Shown here one piece after another: positions 8,831 to 17,306 of a stretch of DNA of 64,000 nucleotides. The notes under the pieces are model-generated. The model did no database searches and was not told the origin of the DNA. It worked only from the letters and a program-made list of their open reading frames with translations. A program made the translations under genes and the position numbers. Each line of letters begins with the position of its first letter. Within the stretch, counting starts at the first letter, position 1. The DNA is from Nannocystis pusilla (lineage in GTDB: Bacteria > Myxococcota_A > Polyangia > Nannocystales > Nannocystaceae), in contig NZ_JAIRAU010000028.1 in assembly GCF_020073745.1 (NCBI RefSeq), positions 124,001-188,000 on the forward strand, written 5' to 3'.

Positions 8831-9137
8831 GCCGTTCGACTTGCCTTCAGGCCCGCCGGGCCGACCGCGCAGGGCCGTGACCTCGGCCCCAAGGGCCGGG
8901 GAGAGAAAGTCTGGCGCCCGCGAACCACGCCAGCAGTATGTCCGAGTCGTCGCTCGCGGCCCAGCCCTCGCACGCCCGGCCCGCCGCCAGAGAGATCGCG
9001 CGACCGCGGCCACCGCCGGGCATGTGAGTCTGAGCCCGAACCTCCCGGCGAGGAGCTCACAGGAGCCCGGCGGGCGACGCCTACGCCGCGTCCGGCGCTT
9101 GACAGCCCCGGGGTGCTCGCGTATCCATCCCCGGCCC
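8831..9137. other. divergent intergenic region, response regulator / rplM
   Basis: No coding sequence recognised. The right end holds the rplM promoter at 9099-9127. The promoter of the response regulator operon should lie at the left end but was not resolved. Confidence 0.5.
9099..9127 (+). promoter_or_regulatory. sigma70-type promoter of rplM-rpsI
   Basis: TTGACA at 9099-9104, a 17-bp spacer and TATCCA at 9122-9127. With initiation about 7 nt downstream the 5' leader of rplM would be only a few nt. This is the clearest promoter in the window. Confidence 0.75.
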
Positions 9138-9572
9138 ATGGGTACGCACTACCCCAATCCCGCCGATATCCGCCGCGACTGGCTGCTGATCGACCTCACC
9201 GGTCTCACCCTCGGTCGCGCCGCCTCTCAGATCGCCAACATCCTTCGCGGCAAGCACAAGCCGACGTTCACCCCGCATCTCGATGCGGGTGACTTCGTGA
9301 TCTGCATCAACGCCGACAAGGTCAAGCTCACCGGCGACAAGCTCGACAAGAAGTTCTACTACTTCAACTCGGGCTTCCCGGGCGGCATGAAGTCCGCCTC
9401 GGCGCGCACCCTGCTCGCCAAGAAGCCGGAAGAGCTGATCACGATCGCCGTCCGCCGCATGCTCCCCCGCTCGCCGCTGGGTCGCGCCACCGTGAGCAAG
9501 CTCAAGGTGTTCGCCGGTCCCGAGCACAACCACTCGGCCCAGCAGCCCAAGCCCTACAAGCTCCCGTTCTGA
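9138..9572 (+). CDS. rplM: 50S ribosomal protein L13 (uL13)
   Basis: A 144-residue protein of normal L13 length. Recognisable stretches are WLLIDLTGLTLGRAAS near the N-terminus, LRGKHKPTFTPH, GDFVICINADKVKLTG, and the C-terminal VRRMLPRSPLGR followed by KLKVFAGPEHNHSAQQP. It is an early-assembly protein of the large ribosomal subunit. The ATG at 9138 lies 10 nt after the -10 box. rpsI follows 25 nt downstream, the universal rplM-rpsI operon. Confidence 0.98.
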   Translation: MGTHYPNPADIRRDWLLIDLTGLTLGRAASQIANILRGKHKPTFTPHLDAGDFVICINADKVKLTGDKLDKKFYYFNSGFPGGMKSASARTLLAKKPEELITIAVRRMLPRSPLGRATVSKLKVFAGPEHNHSAQQPKPYKLPF

Positions 9573-9597
9573 CACTCCAGCATCCACGGTTCGTCTC

Positions 9598-9996
9598 ATG
9601 GCCAAAGACACGATGAAGTACTACGCCACCGGCCGCCGCAAGAGCGCGGTCGCCCGCGTGTGGCTGTTCCCCGGCGAGGGCAAGATCCTGATCAACCGCC
9701 GCGAGGCCGACAGCTACCTCTGCCGCCCGACCAACCTCAAGCTCATCGAGCAGCCCCTGGTCGCCGCCGGTAGCCGCGAGAAGTACGACGTGTGGTGCAC
9801 GGCCAATGGTGGCGGTCTGTCCGGCCAGGCCGGCGCGATCCGCCTCGGCATCGCCCGCGCCCTCCTGCAGGTCGACCCCGAGGCCCGCTCCTCGCTCAAG
9901 AGCGCCGGCTACCTCACCCGCGACTCCCGCGCCGTCGAGCGCAAGAAGTACGGCCGCGCCGGCGCCCGCCGTCGCTTCCAGTTCAGCAAGCGCTGA
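9598..9996 (+). CDS. rpsI: 30S ribosomal protein S9 (uS9)
   Basis: A 132-residue S9 protein. It has the N-terminal YYATGRRKSAVARVWL, the central VWCTANGGGLSGQAGAIRLG and the C-terminal KKYGRAGARRRFQFSKR, whose last Lys-Arg reaches the P-site tRNA in known ribosomes. It is co-transcribed with rplM and followed by a strong rho-independent terminator at 10020. Confidence 0.98.
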   Translation: MAKDTMKYYATGRRKSAVARVWLFPGEGKILINRREADSYLCRPTNLKLIEQPLVAAGSREKYDVWCTANGGGLSGQAGAIRLGIARALLQVDPEARSSLKSAGYLTRDSRAVERKKYGRAGARRRFQFSKR

Positions 9997-10019
9997 GCCC
10001 CCCGGCGCTCGCGCCACCC

Positions 10020-10056
10020 GAGAGCGGAGCTCACCAGCTCCGCTCTCGCTGCTTTT
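10020..10056 (+). terminator. rho-independent terminator of rplM-rpsI
   Basis: GAGAGCGGAGCT and its exact complement AGCTCCGCTCTC form a 12-bp stem with a CACC loop, followed by GCTGCTTTT. It lies 24 nt after the rpsI stop. Confidence 0.9.
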
Positions 10057-10334
10057 GGTCGCCGCGCATCCCGTCCTCCTGCGCGTGCCGTCTCCCGGCG
10101 CACGGCCGCGACTCCCCGCATCGAGAACATGTCTCTCGGAGCATGTCCCCGACGCCATGTACGCTCGGGCCTGCCCTCCAGACCATGTGTGGTCCGCCCG
10201 AGCTGACGACGCCGACGCGAGCGGCGCGGAGCCCGACCGCGACGGAGCGCCGTGACCGGCTCCGGCAGATCGCCTCCCGTTCGCGACGACGGCGGTCGTG
10301 AGACCGCCGCCGTGCTCATCGGCCCTCGCCGCGC
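10057..10334. other. convergent intergenic region rpsI / RRM gene
   Basis: No gene seen. It holds CATG array 3 at 10128-10197, downstream of the canonical terminator. Confidence 0.5.
10128..10197. repeat. CATG array 3, five 14-bp units
   Basis: Units start at 10128, 10142, 10156, 10170 (CCTG) and 10184, all in exact 14-bp phase. The array is in the gap between convergent rpsI and the RRM gene. Confidence 0.75.
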
Positions 10335-10982
10335 TCAGTAGTCCGTGTCGAGGTCGCCGTCGCCTTCCTCGTGGCGGCGGCGGCCGCGACCGACGCGTTT
10401 CTTGGCGCGGTCTTCGCCCTCGTCGCGATCCCGACTGCGGTCGCGGTCGCGATCGCGGCGGCCACGGCCCTCGGCGGGCGCAGGTGCGGGCGGCGGCGCA
10501 GCCGTGAAGCCACGCGGAGACATGCCCCCGCCGGGGCCGGCGTCGAAGTTGCGAGGCGGTCGCCCCGGGCCGCCGGACGGTCCGGGCGGGCGCGACGCGA
10601 ACCCGCGATCACCGGCAAAAGCCTCGCGCGGCGGCGGGCGCGAGTCGGGCGCTCCGCGGCCTTCGCCCGGACGACCGGGCCCGCGCGGGGGACCGTCGAA
10701 CGAGCGCGGCGGTCCATCGGGACGCGGCCCGCGTGGCTTGTCCTCGGCCACGCTCACGCGGATCTGCCGCGTGTCGAGCGTCGCGCCGTCCATCGCCTGC
10801 ATCGCCGACTCGCTGTCGGCGGGGTTCTGGAACGCCACGAACCCGAAGCCACGCGAGCGTCCCGTCTCGCGGTCGGTCACCACCTTCGCCTCGGTCACTG
10901 TGCCGAAGCGAGCGAACGCTGCCCTCAGACCCTCGTCGGTCGTGTTCCAGCTGAGCCCACCGACAAATAATTTCCTCGCCAT
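10335..10982 (-). CDS. single-RRM RNA-binding protein with disordered Arg/Gly/Pro tail
   Basis: A protein of 215 residues. One RRM at 3-78 has RNP2 LFVGGL (5-10) and RNP1 RGFGFVAF (44-51), both intact. The rest is low-complexity, rich in Pro, Gly, Arg and Asp (for example RDRDRDRSRDRDEGEDR), ending in an acidic patch. Small bacterial RRM proteins of this kind bind single-stranded RNA and are common in myxobacteria and cyanobacteria. The start has GAAGAGAGA just upstream. It is divergent from hsdM. Confidence 0.9.
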   Translation of the reverse strand: MARKLFVGGLSWNTTDEGLRAAFARFGTVTEAKVVTDRETGRSRGFGFVAFQNPADSESAMQAMDGATLDTRQIRVSVAEDKPRGPRPDGPPRSFDGPPRGPGRPGEGRGAPDSRPPPREAFAGDRGFASRPPGPSGGPGRPPRNFDAGPGGGMSPRGFTAAPPPAPAPAEGRGRRDRDRDRSRDRDEGEDRAKKRVGRGRRRHEEGDGDLDTDY

Positions 10983-11331
10983 TCTCTCTTCGCCCTGTCG
11001 CGCGTGCGCGCGGCGCCTCACTTCGGATGCTGCTCGCGATCCCTGTCTCTGTCAATCCGAGCCCCCGTCTGCGCCGCAGACGGGCGCGTCGTCCCGCTCT
11101 GTTGTCCGGGCCACAAGCGGGCCCGAATGTCGTACAAAACCCACGGCCTTCGGCCTGCCGCGCCGACTGCCTCCGGCCTGCCGCGCCGCCCCAGCGCCAC
11201 GCCCTTCGACCCTACGACCTGCGCTTCCAAGCCGTTCCCGCGACCTCCCGCACCTCGCCTTCTCGGGCCCCGAACCGCGTCCTCGCCCGCGCCCGGCGCC
11301 GGCGCGCCCCTCCCCGGACTTCCCCCGCTTC
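10983..11331. other. divergent intergenic region, RRM gene / hsdM
   Basis: About 350 bp with no supported gene. It should hold both promoters, but no clear -35/-10 pair was picked out. Confidence 0.4.
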
Positions 11332-13200
11332 ATGTTGTTCTCACGCCACGAAATGATCCTCGCGGCCCTGGAGACGCCGCGCCTGATCGAGCTCGCTCGA
11401 CTCCTGCAGATCCCCGAGCCCGCGCGACGCCAGCGCGCCCAACTCATCGACCTCCTCTGCACCGCCCGCTATCACGAGTTCCGCGGCTTCCTCGAGCGGC
11501 TGAGCGTGCTCGAGCTGCGCGGCGTCTGCGAATTCATCGGCCTCCGCGACGTCCACGGCGACCCGGCCGACATCATCGATCGCCTGCTGTTCATCGACCG
11601 CTCGTCTGGGCCCCCGCCCGCACCTGCGGCTCCGGGCGCGCCCGCAGCTCCGGCCTCGGGCGGCGCGCCGCCGGCCCCGAAGCGCCGCGGCGCCAAGGGC
11701 CCCGCCCGCGGTGAGCTCGGCTTCGAGGCCACCCTGTGGCAGGCGGCCGACCGCCTGCGCAGCAACATGGACGCCGCCGAGTACAAGCACGTGGTCCTCG
11801 GCCTCCTCTTCATCAAGTTCGTCAGCGAGGCCGGTCCGCCGCTCCGCGCCGCGGGCGCCAAGCCGCCGCCCACGCGCGGCTTCAAGGTCCCCGCCGCCGC
11901 GCGCTGGGACAAGCTGCTGCAGAAGGCCCGCTCGCCGCTCCTCGGCCACGACCTCGATCAGGCCATGGCCGCGATCGAGGCCCAGAACCCGACCCTGCGC
12001 GGGATCCTCCCGCAGATCTACCAGCGCCCCGGACTCGACGCCGCCCGCCTCGGCGAGCTGCTGCATCTCCTCGACGACATCCCCGACCTGGGGTCGCAGG
12101 GCCGCAAGGCCCACGACGTCCTCGGTCGCGTCTACGAGTACTTCCTCACCTGCTTCGCCTCGGCCGAGGGCCGCAACGGCGGGCAGTTCTACACCCCGCC
12201 GAGCGTCGTCGGCCTGCTCGTCGCCCTGCTCGCGCCGACGCGCGGCACCATCTACGACCCCGCCTGCGGCTCCGGCGGCATGTTCGTGCAGAGCGAGCGC
12301 TACTTCGAGGAGCACGGCGGCCACCGCGGCGAGCTCAAGATCGTCGGCCAGGAGTCGAACCCGACCACCTGGCGGCTCGCCCGCATGAACCTCGCCATCC
12401 GCGGCATCGAGGGCGACCTCGGAGCTGAACCTTCGGACAGCTTCATGCGCGACCTCCACGCCGACCTCAAGGCGGACTACATCCTTGCCAACCCGCCGTT
12501 CAACGCCCGCGCCTGGGGTGCTACCGCCTTGGCCGAGGACCCGCGGTTCTGCTTCGGCCTCCCGCCCGACGCCAACGCCAACTTCGCGTGGGTCCAGCAC
12601 ATCCTCTATCACCTTGCGCCGCAGGGCCTCGCCGGCCTGGTGCTCGCCAACGGCTCGCTGACGGTCGGCGGCCGCGAGGGCGAGATCCGGCGCCGGATCG
12701 TCGAGGCCGACCTGGTCGACGGCATCATCGCCCTGCCCGCGCGGCTGTTCTACAGCACCGCCATCCCCGTGTGCCTGTGGCTGCTCGCGCGCGACAAGGC
12801 CGGCGGCCGCGACCGCCGCGGCAAGATCCTCATGATCGACGCCCGCGACATGGGCGCCATGCTCGACCGCACCCACCTCGCCCTCCGCCCCGAGGAGCTG
12901 GCCGAGATCGCCGGCATCTACCACGCCTGGCGCGGAGCACCTGTCGCCGAGGGCATGTCCAAGCGGACATATGCCGACGTGCCCGGGCGCTGCTGCGCCG
13001 TCGACCTGCCGACCCTCGCCGAGCACGAGTTCATCCTCGCGCCGACGCGGCACGTGCGGCCGCCCGAGGCGGCGAACGCCGCGCCGGCGTTCGCCGAGCA
13101 GTTCGCCGCGCTGCGCCGCGAGCTGCTCGAGCAGATCGAGCGGGCCGCCGGGCTCGACCGCGACATCGCCGACGCGCTGGCCCGGGTCGAGGTCCCGTGA
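11332..13200 (+). CDS. hsdM: type I restriction-modification DNA methyltransferase subunit HsdM
   Basis: A protein of 622 residues, an adenine N6-methyltransferase subunit. An extra N-terminal region (about 1-85; LIELARLLQIP, LIDLLCTARYHEFRGFLERL) looks like a small helical, SAP-like module, joined by a Pro/Ala linker to a typical HsdM_N helical domain from about 139. Motif I is DPACGSGG at 309-316 and motif IV is NPPF at 387-390, so the catalytic core is intact. The stop overlaps the hsdS GTG start (GTGA), implying coupled translation. ATG 11332 was chosen as the first start before the conserved helix; no strong ribosome site is seen. No hsdR lies beside it. Confidence 0.92.
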   Translation: MLFSRHEMILAALETPRLIELARLLQIPEPARRQRAQLIDLLCTARYHEFRGFLERLSVLELRGVCEFIGLRDVHGDPADIIDRLLFIDRSSGPPPAPAAPGAPAAPASGGAPPAPKRRGAKGPARGELGFEATLWQAADRLRSNMDAAEYKHVVLGLLFIKFVSEAGPPLRAAGAKPPPTRGFKVPAAARWDKLLQKARSPLLGHDLDQAMAAIEAQNPTLRGILPQIYQRPGLDAARLGELLHLLDDIPDLGSQGRKAHDVLGRVYEYFLTCFASAEGRNGGQFYTPPSVVGLLVALLAPTRGTIYDPACGSGGMFVQSERYFEEHGGHRGELKIVGQESNPTTWRLARMNLAIRGIEGDLGAEPSDSFMRDLHADLKADYILANPPFNARAWGATALAEDPRFCFGLPPDANANFAWVQHILYHLAPQGLAGLVLANGSLTVGGREGEIRRRIVEADLVDGIIALPARLFYSTAIPVCLWLLARDKAGGRDRRGKILMIDARDMGAMLDRTHLALRPEELAEIAGIYHAWRGAPVAEGMSKRTYADVPGRCCAVDLPTLAEHEFILAPTRHVRPPEAANAAPAFAEQFAALRRELLEQIERAAGLDRDIADALARVEVP

Positions 13201-14522
13201 GCGCGCCGGCCCACTGGGTGCGCACCACCCTCGACGCGATCAAGGCCGACAGCGAGAACGCGATCGCCGGCGGCCCGTTCGGCTCCGACCTCACCCAGGC
13301 CGACTACGTCGACCACCCCGACGGCGTCCCCGTCATCCGCGGCTGCAACCTCGGCCACGGCGAGCGCCGCTTCTACCCGGACGAGCTGGTGTTCGTGCAC
13401 CCGGACAAGGCCGAGGCGCTGCGCCGCTCGCAGGCCCTGCCCGGCGACGTCATCTTCACCCAGCGCGGCACCGTCTCGCAGGTCGGCCTCGTCCCCGACG
13501 ACCTGCCGTGGCGGCGCTTCCTGCTGTCGCAGAGCCAGATGAAGCTGACCTGCGACCCGGCCCGCGCCGACCCCGAGTACGTCTATTACTGGTGCCGCTC
13601 GCCCGAGGTCCAGCGCTACGTCGAGAACTGGACCATCGCCGCCGGCGTCCCGCACACCAACCTCAGCACCCTGCGCCAGACCCCGCTGCTGCTGCCGCCC
13701 CTGCCCGAGCAGCGGGCCATCGCCGCCGCCCTGTCGGCCCTCGACCGCCGGATCAGCCTGTGCGACGACCAGCGGGCCGTCCTCGTCAAGCTCGTCGACC
13801 TGCTCTTTCGGACATGGTTCATCGAGCATCAGCCGACCGCCGACAAGGCCGTAGGAAAGCGCCACCCCACCGTCGACCCCGAGCTGTACAGCCGGCTCGC
13901 CCCGGCCTTCCACGAGCACGACGACCGCCGGTTCCCGCTCGCCTACCGCCTGCTGCCGCTGACCGACCTGGCCGAGTTTCAGAACGGCAGCGCGTTCGGC
14001 ATGAGCGACTTCTCCGCCGGCGAGGGCCTGCCGATCATCAAGATCGGCGAGCTCAAGCAGGGCATCACCCGTCAGACCCGCTACTGCGTCCACCGCGACA
14101 ACTCGCGCCGCATCGACCGCGGCGACCTGCTGCTGTCCTGGTCCGGCAACCCGGACACCTCGATCGACACCTTCCTCTACTTCGGCGGCCCGGCCTGGCT
14201 CAACCAGCACATCTTCAAGGTCGTAGCGCCGCGCCCCGAGGACCGCGCCTACATGTTCGGCCTGCTGCGCAGCCTCAAGCCCAAGCTGCTCGCGTTCGCC
14301 CGCGCCAAGCAGACCACCGGCCTCGGTCACGTCACCCTCAAGGACCTCAAGACCCTCGTCGTCGAGTACCCGCCGGTCATGATGCGCGACGCCTTCGACG
14401 GCCTCACCGCGCCCTACTTCGCCAAGATCGGCGCCTGCGACGACCTCCGCGCCACCCTCGTCGCCGCCCGCGACGACCTGCTCCTCCGCCTCATGTCCGC
14501 CCAGGCCCGCCTGCGCCTGTGA
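13197..14522 (+). CDS. hsdS: type I restriction-modification specificity subunit HsdS
   Basis: A protein of 441 residues with the two-half HsdS layout. Target-recognition domain 1 (about 1-165) ends in PLLLPPLPEQRAIAAALSAL, the first helical conserved region, at about 160-215. A second recognition domain and a second helical region (LRATLVAARDDLLLRLMSA) follow. HsdS pairs with HsdM to set the methylated sequence. GTG at 13197 overlaps the hsdM stop. The downstream gene is unrelated, so the restriction subunit is absent here. Confidence 0.92.
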   Translation: MSAPAHWVRTTLDAIKADSENAIAGGPFGSDLTQADYVDHPDGVPVIRGCNLGHGERRFYPDELVFVHPDKAEALRRSQALPGDVIFTQRGTVSQVGLVPDDLPWRRFLLSQSQMKLTCDPARADPEYVYYWCRSPEVQRYVENWTIAAGVPHTNLSTLRQTPLLLPPLPEQRAIAAALSALDRRISLCDDQRAVLVKLVDLLFRTWFIEHQPTADKAVGKRHPTVDPELYSRLAPAFHEHDDRRFPLAYRLLPLTDLAEFQNGSAFGMSDFSAGEGLPIIKIGELKQGITRQTRYCVHRDNSRRIDRGDLLLSWSGNPDTSIDTFLYFGGPAWLNQHIFKVVAPRPEDRAYMFGLLRSLKPKLLAFARAKQTTGLGHVTLKDLKTLVVEYPPVMMRDAFDGLTAPYFAKIGACDDLRATLVAARDDLLLRLMSAQARLRL

Positions 14523-14546
14523 ACGCCGGCGGCGAGACAATGATGA

Positions 14547-14574
14547 TATGTCCCGAGAGACATATCGCCATTGC
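14547..14574. repeat. CATG array 4, two units with a perfect hairpin
   Basis: GATATGTC (14545-14552), a 6-nt loop and GACATATC (14559-14566) form an 8-bp stem 22 nt after hsdS. Units start at 14547 (TATG) and 14561 (CATA). Confidence 0.65.
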
Positions 14575-14801
14575 GCCCGCGTCGCCGCCCCCGCAAAGGC
14601 AGGCACCACGACGCACCGCGCCTCGAGCCGGCTGCTCGGCCGATGCCGCCCCGCCCGTGCCCTGGGCCCGATCGCCCGCGCCGCTCGTCCGTGGTGGTGC
14701 GCGTCGCGCCGCGAGGGTATCTTCGCCCGCGGTCGTCCCTACCCGTCCCTCTCGCCCGGCGCGCCGCGGCTGCTCGCCTTCAATCACCCGGAGGATCGCG
14801 C

Positions 14802-15191
14802 ATGAAGACCATCGTCCGAATCGGCGCGCTGTACAACGCGAGCGCGCTGGTCGTCTTCGTCACTCCCGGCCTCATGCCGGCGCTCGGCGTCCCGCTGCCC
14901 TCGCCGTTCTGGGTGTGGCTGCCCGGCCTCCTGTCCCTGTTCTACGCCATCGTGCTGTGGCTGTCGGCCGCCGACCTGCGCCGCTACGGCGCGTTCCCCT
15001 ACTACAGCGGCATCATCCGCCTCGGCTTCGCCGCCCTCACCTTCACCCTCGACTTCCCGGGCACGGCCGGCCGGATCACCGCCCTGCTCGGCGCCATCGA
15101 CCTCGTGCTCGGCCTCGCCTGCGTCGTCGGCATCCCCCGCGCCAGCGGCCGCACGCCGCTGCAGCTGCTGACCAACCGCGGCGGCGATTGA
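14802..15191 (+). CDS. small integral membrane protein
   Basis: A protein of 129 residues with about four hydrophobic helices (for example LVVFVTPGLMPALGV, VWLPGLLSLFYAIVLWL, IDLVLGLACVVGI). The ATG has GGAGG nearby. The layout resembles small DoxX/YuzL-like or DUF-type four-helix membrane proteins, but no family was assigned. It stands alone between two CATG arrays. Confidence 0.75.
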   Translation: MKTIVRIGALYNASALVVFVTPGLMPALGVPLPSPFWVWLPGLLSLFYAIVLWLSAADLRRYGAFPYYSGIIRLGFAALTFTLDFPGTAGRITALLGAIDLVLGLACVVGIPRASGRTPLQLLTNRGGD

Positions 15192-15208
15192 CGACCTGGC
15201 ACGAGTGA

Positions 15209-15278
15209 CATGCTCCCTCGAGCATGCCCCTTTCGACATGTTTTAATAAAAATGTCCATCCGGACATGTCCGGAACGA
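15209..15278. repeat. CATG array 5, five 14-bp units with a T/A-rich hairpin
   Basis: Units start at 15209, 15223, 15237, 15251 (AATG) and 15265, all in phase. The first forms CATGCTC-CCTC-GAGCATG, the third pairs TTTT with AAAA, the fourth forms ATGTCC-ATCC-GGACAT. It starts 18 nt after the membrane-protein gene and could end its transcript. Confidence 0.8.
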
Positions 15279-15357
15279 TACCCGCGAGGGCCCGAGCGCG
15301 CGTGCGAGCGCCGCGCGAGGCTCCGCCGCGCCCCTGCCCATCCGCGGCCGCGCGCGC

Positions 15358-15363
15358 TACAGT
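15358..15363 (+). promoter_or_regulatory. TACAGT -10-like box
   Basis: TACAGT lies 6 nt before the ATG at 15370; transcription from it would give a leaderless or nearly leaderless mRNA. Confidence 0.45.
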
Positions 15364-15369
15364 CGGCGC

Positions 15370-16449
15370 ATGCCCGCCCCCTCGCGCGTCTGCTCCCTCG
15401 CGCTCCTGCTCGCCGCCTGCCCGCCCGCCGCGGAAGGCGACACCACCACGACGAGCAGCGCCAGCGACGCGACCACGACGACCACTGGCGCGACCACGAC
15501 GACCGGGCCGACCACCGAGCCGACCACCGGCGCGCCCCCGGCCGGCTGGTCCGTCGCCCTCGAGCTCGGCGTCGACAAGGGCGCGCTGTTCAGCGTGTGG
15601 GGCCCGCAGCCGGACGACGTGATCGCCGTCGGCGGCCAGGGCCTGGGCCCGGAGTCGAAGGGCCTCGCCCTGCACTGGGACGGCACCGGCTGGAGCGAGC
15701 TCGCCTTGCCCCCCGGGACCACGCGGCTGCACTGGCTCGCCGGCGTCGGCGACACGCTGTGGGCCGTCGGCGAGGCAGGCACGGCGCTCCGGCGCGACGG
15801 CGAGGCCTGGGTCGCCGTCGAGACCGGCGTCAGCGTGCCGCTGTGGGGGATCTGGGGCGCGAGCCCCGAGGCGATCTGGACCGTCGGCGGCGACGGCTTC
15901 GTCGGCCCGCCGGTGGTGCTGCGCCACGACGGCGCCGCCTGGCAACCCGAGGCCCTGCCGCCGCTGCCGGAGGGGTGCCACGCCCTATTTAAAATCGTCG
16001 GCACCGGCACCGACGATGTCACCGCGGTCGGCGACTTCGGCGTCGTCCTGCACCACGACGGCGCGACGTGGACCCTGCAGGACACCGACTCGATCGCCGA
16101 CCTCATCAGCGTGAGCGGCCCCGAGAACGGGCGCCTGGCCGTCGGCGGCCGGGCCAACGCGCGCCTGACCTGGTGGAACGGACAGGCGTGGTCCGGCGCC
16201 ACGCTCGATCGCCCCGGCCTGTCGGGCGTGTGGGTCGGCAGCGACGGCTCCGCGCTGGTCACCGGCTCCGAGGGACAGATCCTGCGCGTGCCCGCAGGCA
16301 GCCTCGAGCCGGTGCCCGAGGACAGCCCGACGCTCCTGCTGCTCCACGCGGTGTTCGGCTTCGACGCGGGACCGCGCTTCGCCGTCGGTGGCAACCTCGC
16401 CGGCATGCCGCCGCACGTCGGCGTGATCGTGCAGCACCCCGGGCCATGA
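15370..16449 (+). CDS. surface lipoprotein with beta-propeller-like repeats
   Basis: A protein of 359 residues. The signal peptide ends at an LLAAC lipobox, then comes a Thr-rich linker (about 24-58). The rest is built of repeated strands with motifs such as WGPQPDDVIAVGG, VGDTLWAVGEAG, WGASPEAIWTVGG and GTDDVTAVGDFG, each followed by HWDG/RHDG/HHDGATW. This pattern fits a beta-propeller of the kind seen in myxobacterial lipoproteins. Its last ~20 nt are copied again before the gene at 17307, which marks the edge of a duplication. Confidence 0.85.
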   Translation: MPAPSRVCSLALLLAACPPAAEGDTTTTSSASDATTTTTGATTTTGPTTEPTTGAPPAGWSVALELGVDKGALFSVWGPQPDDVIAVGGQGLGPESKGLALHWDGTGWSELALPPGTTRLHWLAGVGDTLWAVGEAGTALRRDGEAWVAVETGVSVPLWGIWGASPEAIWTVGGDGFVGPPVVLRHDGAAWQPEALPPLPEGCHALFKIVGTGTDDVTAVGDFGVVLHHDGATWTLQDTDSIADLISVSGPENGRLAVGGRANARLTWWNGQAWSGATLDRPGLSGVWVGSDGSALVTGSEGQILRVPAGSLEPVPEDSPTLLLLHAVFGFDAGPRFAVGGNLAGMPPHVGVIVQHPGP

Positions 16450-16454
16450 CCGCG

Positions 16455-16460
16455 TATCAT
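16455..16460 (+). promoter_or_regulatory. TATCAT -10-like box
   Basis: TATCAT lies 5 nt before ATG 16466. The same box and flanks recur before the duplicate gene at 17307. Confidence 0.5.
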
Positions 16461-16465
16461 GCGGC

Positions 16466-17155
16466 ATGCGCCTGAATTCGCCGCTCGCCCTGCTCCCGAC
16501 GCTCCTCGCGTGCGCGCTCGCGTGCGCGCCCGAGGCCGCGACGACCACCGATCAGCCGACCAGCTCGACCACCTCCGACACCACCTCCGACACCACCTCG
16601 ACGTCGCCCACGACCACCGACGACGCCACCACCGGCGCGCCGACCACCACCGGCGACACCACGAGCGAGACCACCGGCGCGCCTGCCGACTACTGCTGGG
16701 GCCTCGACGCCGACGCGCCCCAGCCGTTCCTCGAGCTGTACGACCATCAGGGCGACCCGCTCGGCGACGGGGTGACCCTGCCGCTCGAGTGCGGCGTCCA
16801 GGGCCTGTGGATGTTCGGCCTCTACCCCAAGTTCGGCGGCTGGGACCCGATGGCCGACTGGGTCACCTTCACGCTCACGGTCGACGTCGAGGGCTTCGAC
16901 ATCAACCCGGCCGGGCACTTCTTCAGCGGCGACGTCAGCTACTACGTCGGCTGTGAGGAGCTCGATGGCGGCGTCCCGGGCGTCGTCCCGGTCCTGCCGC
17001 CCGACGAGCTGGCCGACCTCGCCATGGTCGACGGCCTCACCGCGAACGTGCACGTCGAGCTGGCCGCCGGCGGTCAGACACTGACGTTCGACGCGACGAT
17101 GCCGCTGTCCGCCCCGACCGAGCTCACGCAGGAGGGCTGCACGCTCGGCGGGTGA
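16466..17155 (+). CDS. Thr-rich lipoprotein, first copy of a tandem duplication
   Basis: A protein of 229 residues with a signal peptide ending near ALAC and a long Thr/Ser/Asp linker (about 22-75). The globular part (from YCWGLD) has two or three Cys and no recognised family. It is the paralogue of the gene at 17307-18017; the globular parts differ at about 17-18 of 154 positions, with more change and a length difference in the linker. The duplicated block also includes the promoter. Probably surface exposed. Confidence 0.85.
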   Translation: MRLNSPLALLPTLLACALACAPEAATTTDQPTSSTTSDTTSDTTSTSPTTTDDATTGAPTTTGDTTSETTGAPADYCWGLDADAPQPFLELYDHQGDPLGDGVTLPLECGVQGLWMFGLYPKFGGWDPMADWVTFTLTVDVEGFDINPAGHFFSGDVSYYVGCEELDGGVPGVVPVLPPDELADLAMVDGLTANVHVELAAGGQTLTFDATMPLSAPTELTQEGCTLGG

Positions 17156-17157
17156 TT

Positions 17158-17237
17158 CCGTGCACCGGCGGGCTACGCCGGCGCACGGACTGCCATGAAT
17201 CGGCCTGCCATGAATCGGCGAGTTGACCCGCGATACG
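17158..17237 (+). repeat. hairpin plus direct-repeat element, copy 1
   Basis: GTGC-A-CCGGCG, loop GGCTA, CGCCGG-C-GCAC forms a strong hairpin (17160-17186) just after a stop codon. It is followed by two copies of TGCCATGAATCGG. A similar element lies at 18405-18485. Confidence 0.65.
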
Positions 17238-17295
17238 CGGACCGCGCTTGGCCGCACACCGCCGTGAACGTGCAGCACCCCGGGCCCCGACCGCG

Positions 17296-17301
17296 TATCA
17301 T
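17296..17301 (+). promoter_or_regulatory. TATCAT -10-like box, duplicated
   Basis: TATCAT lies 5 nt before ATG 17307, in a stretch nearly identical to 16440-16475. Confidence 0.5.
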
Positions 17302-17306
17302 GCGGC

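Noticed and set aside
13799..13840. Phased CATG-like stretch inside hsdS
   Set aside because: It encodes LLFRTWFIEHQP, a conserved HsdS segment, so the phase is probably chance.
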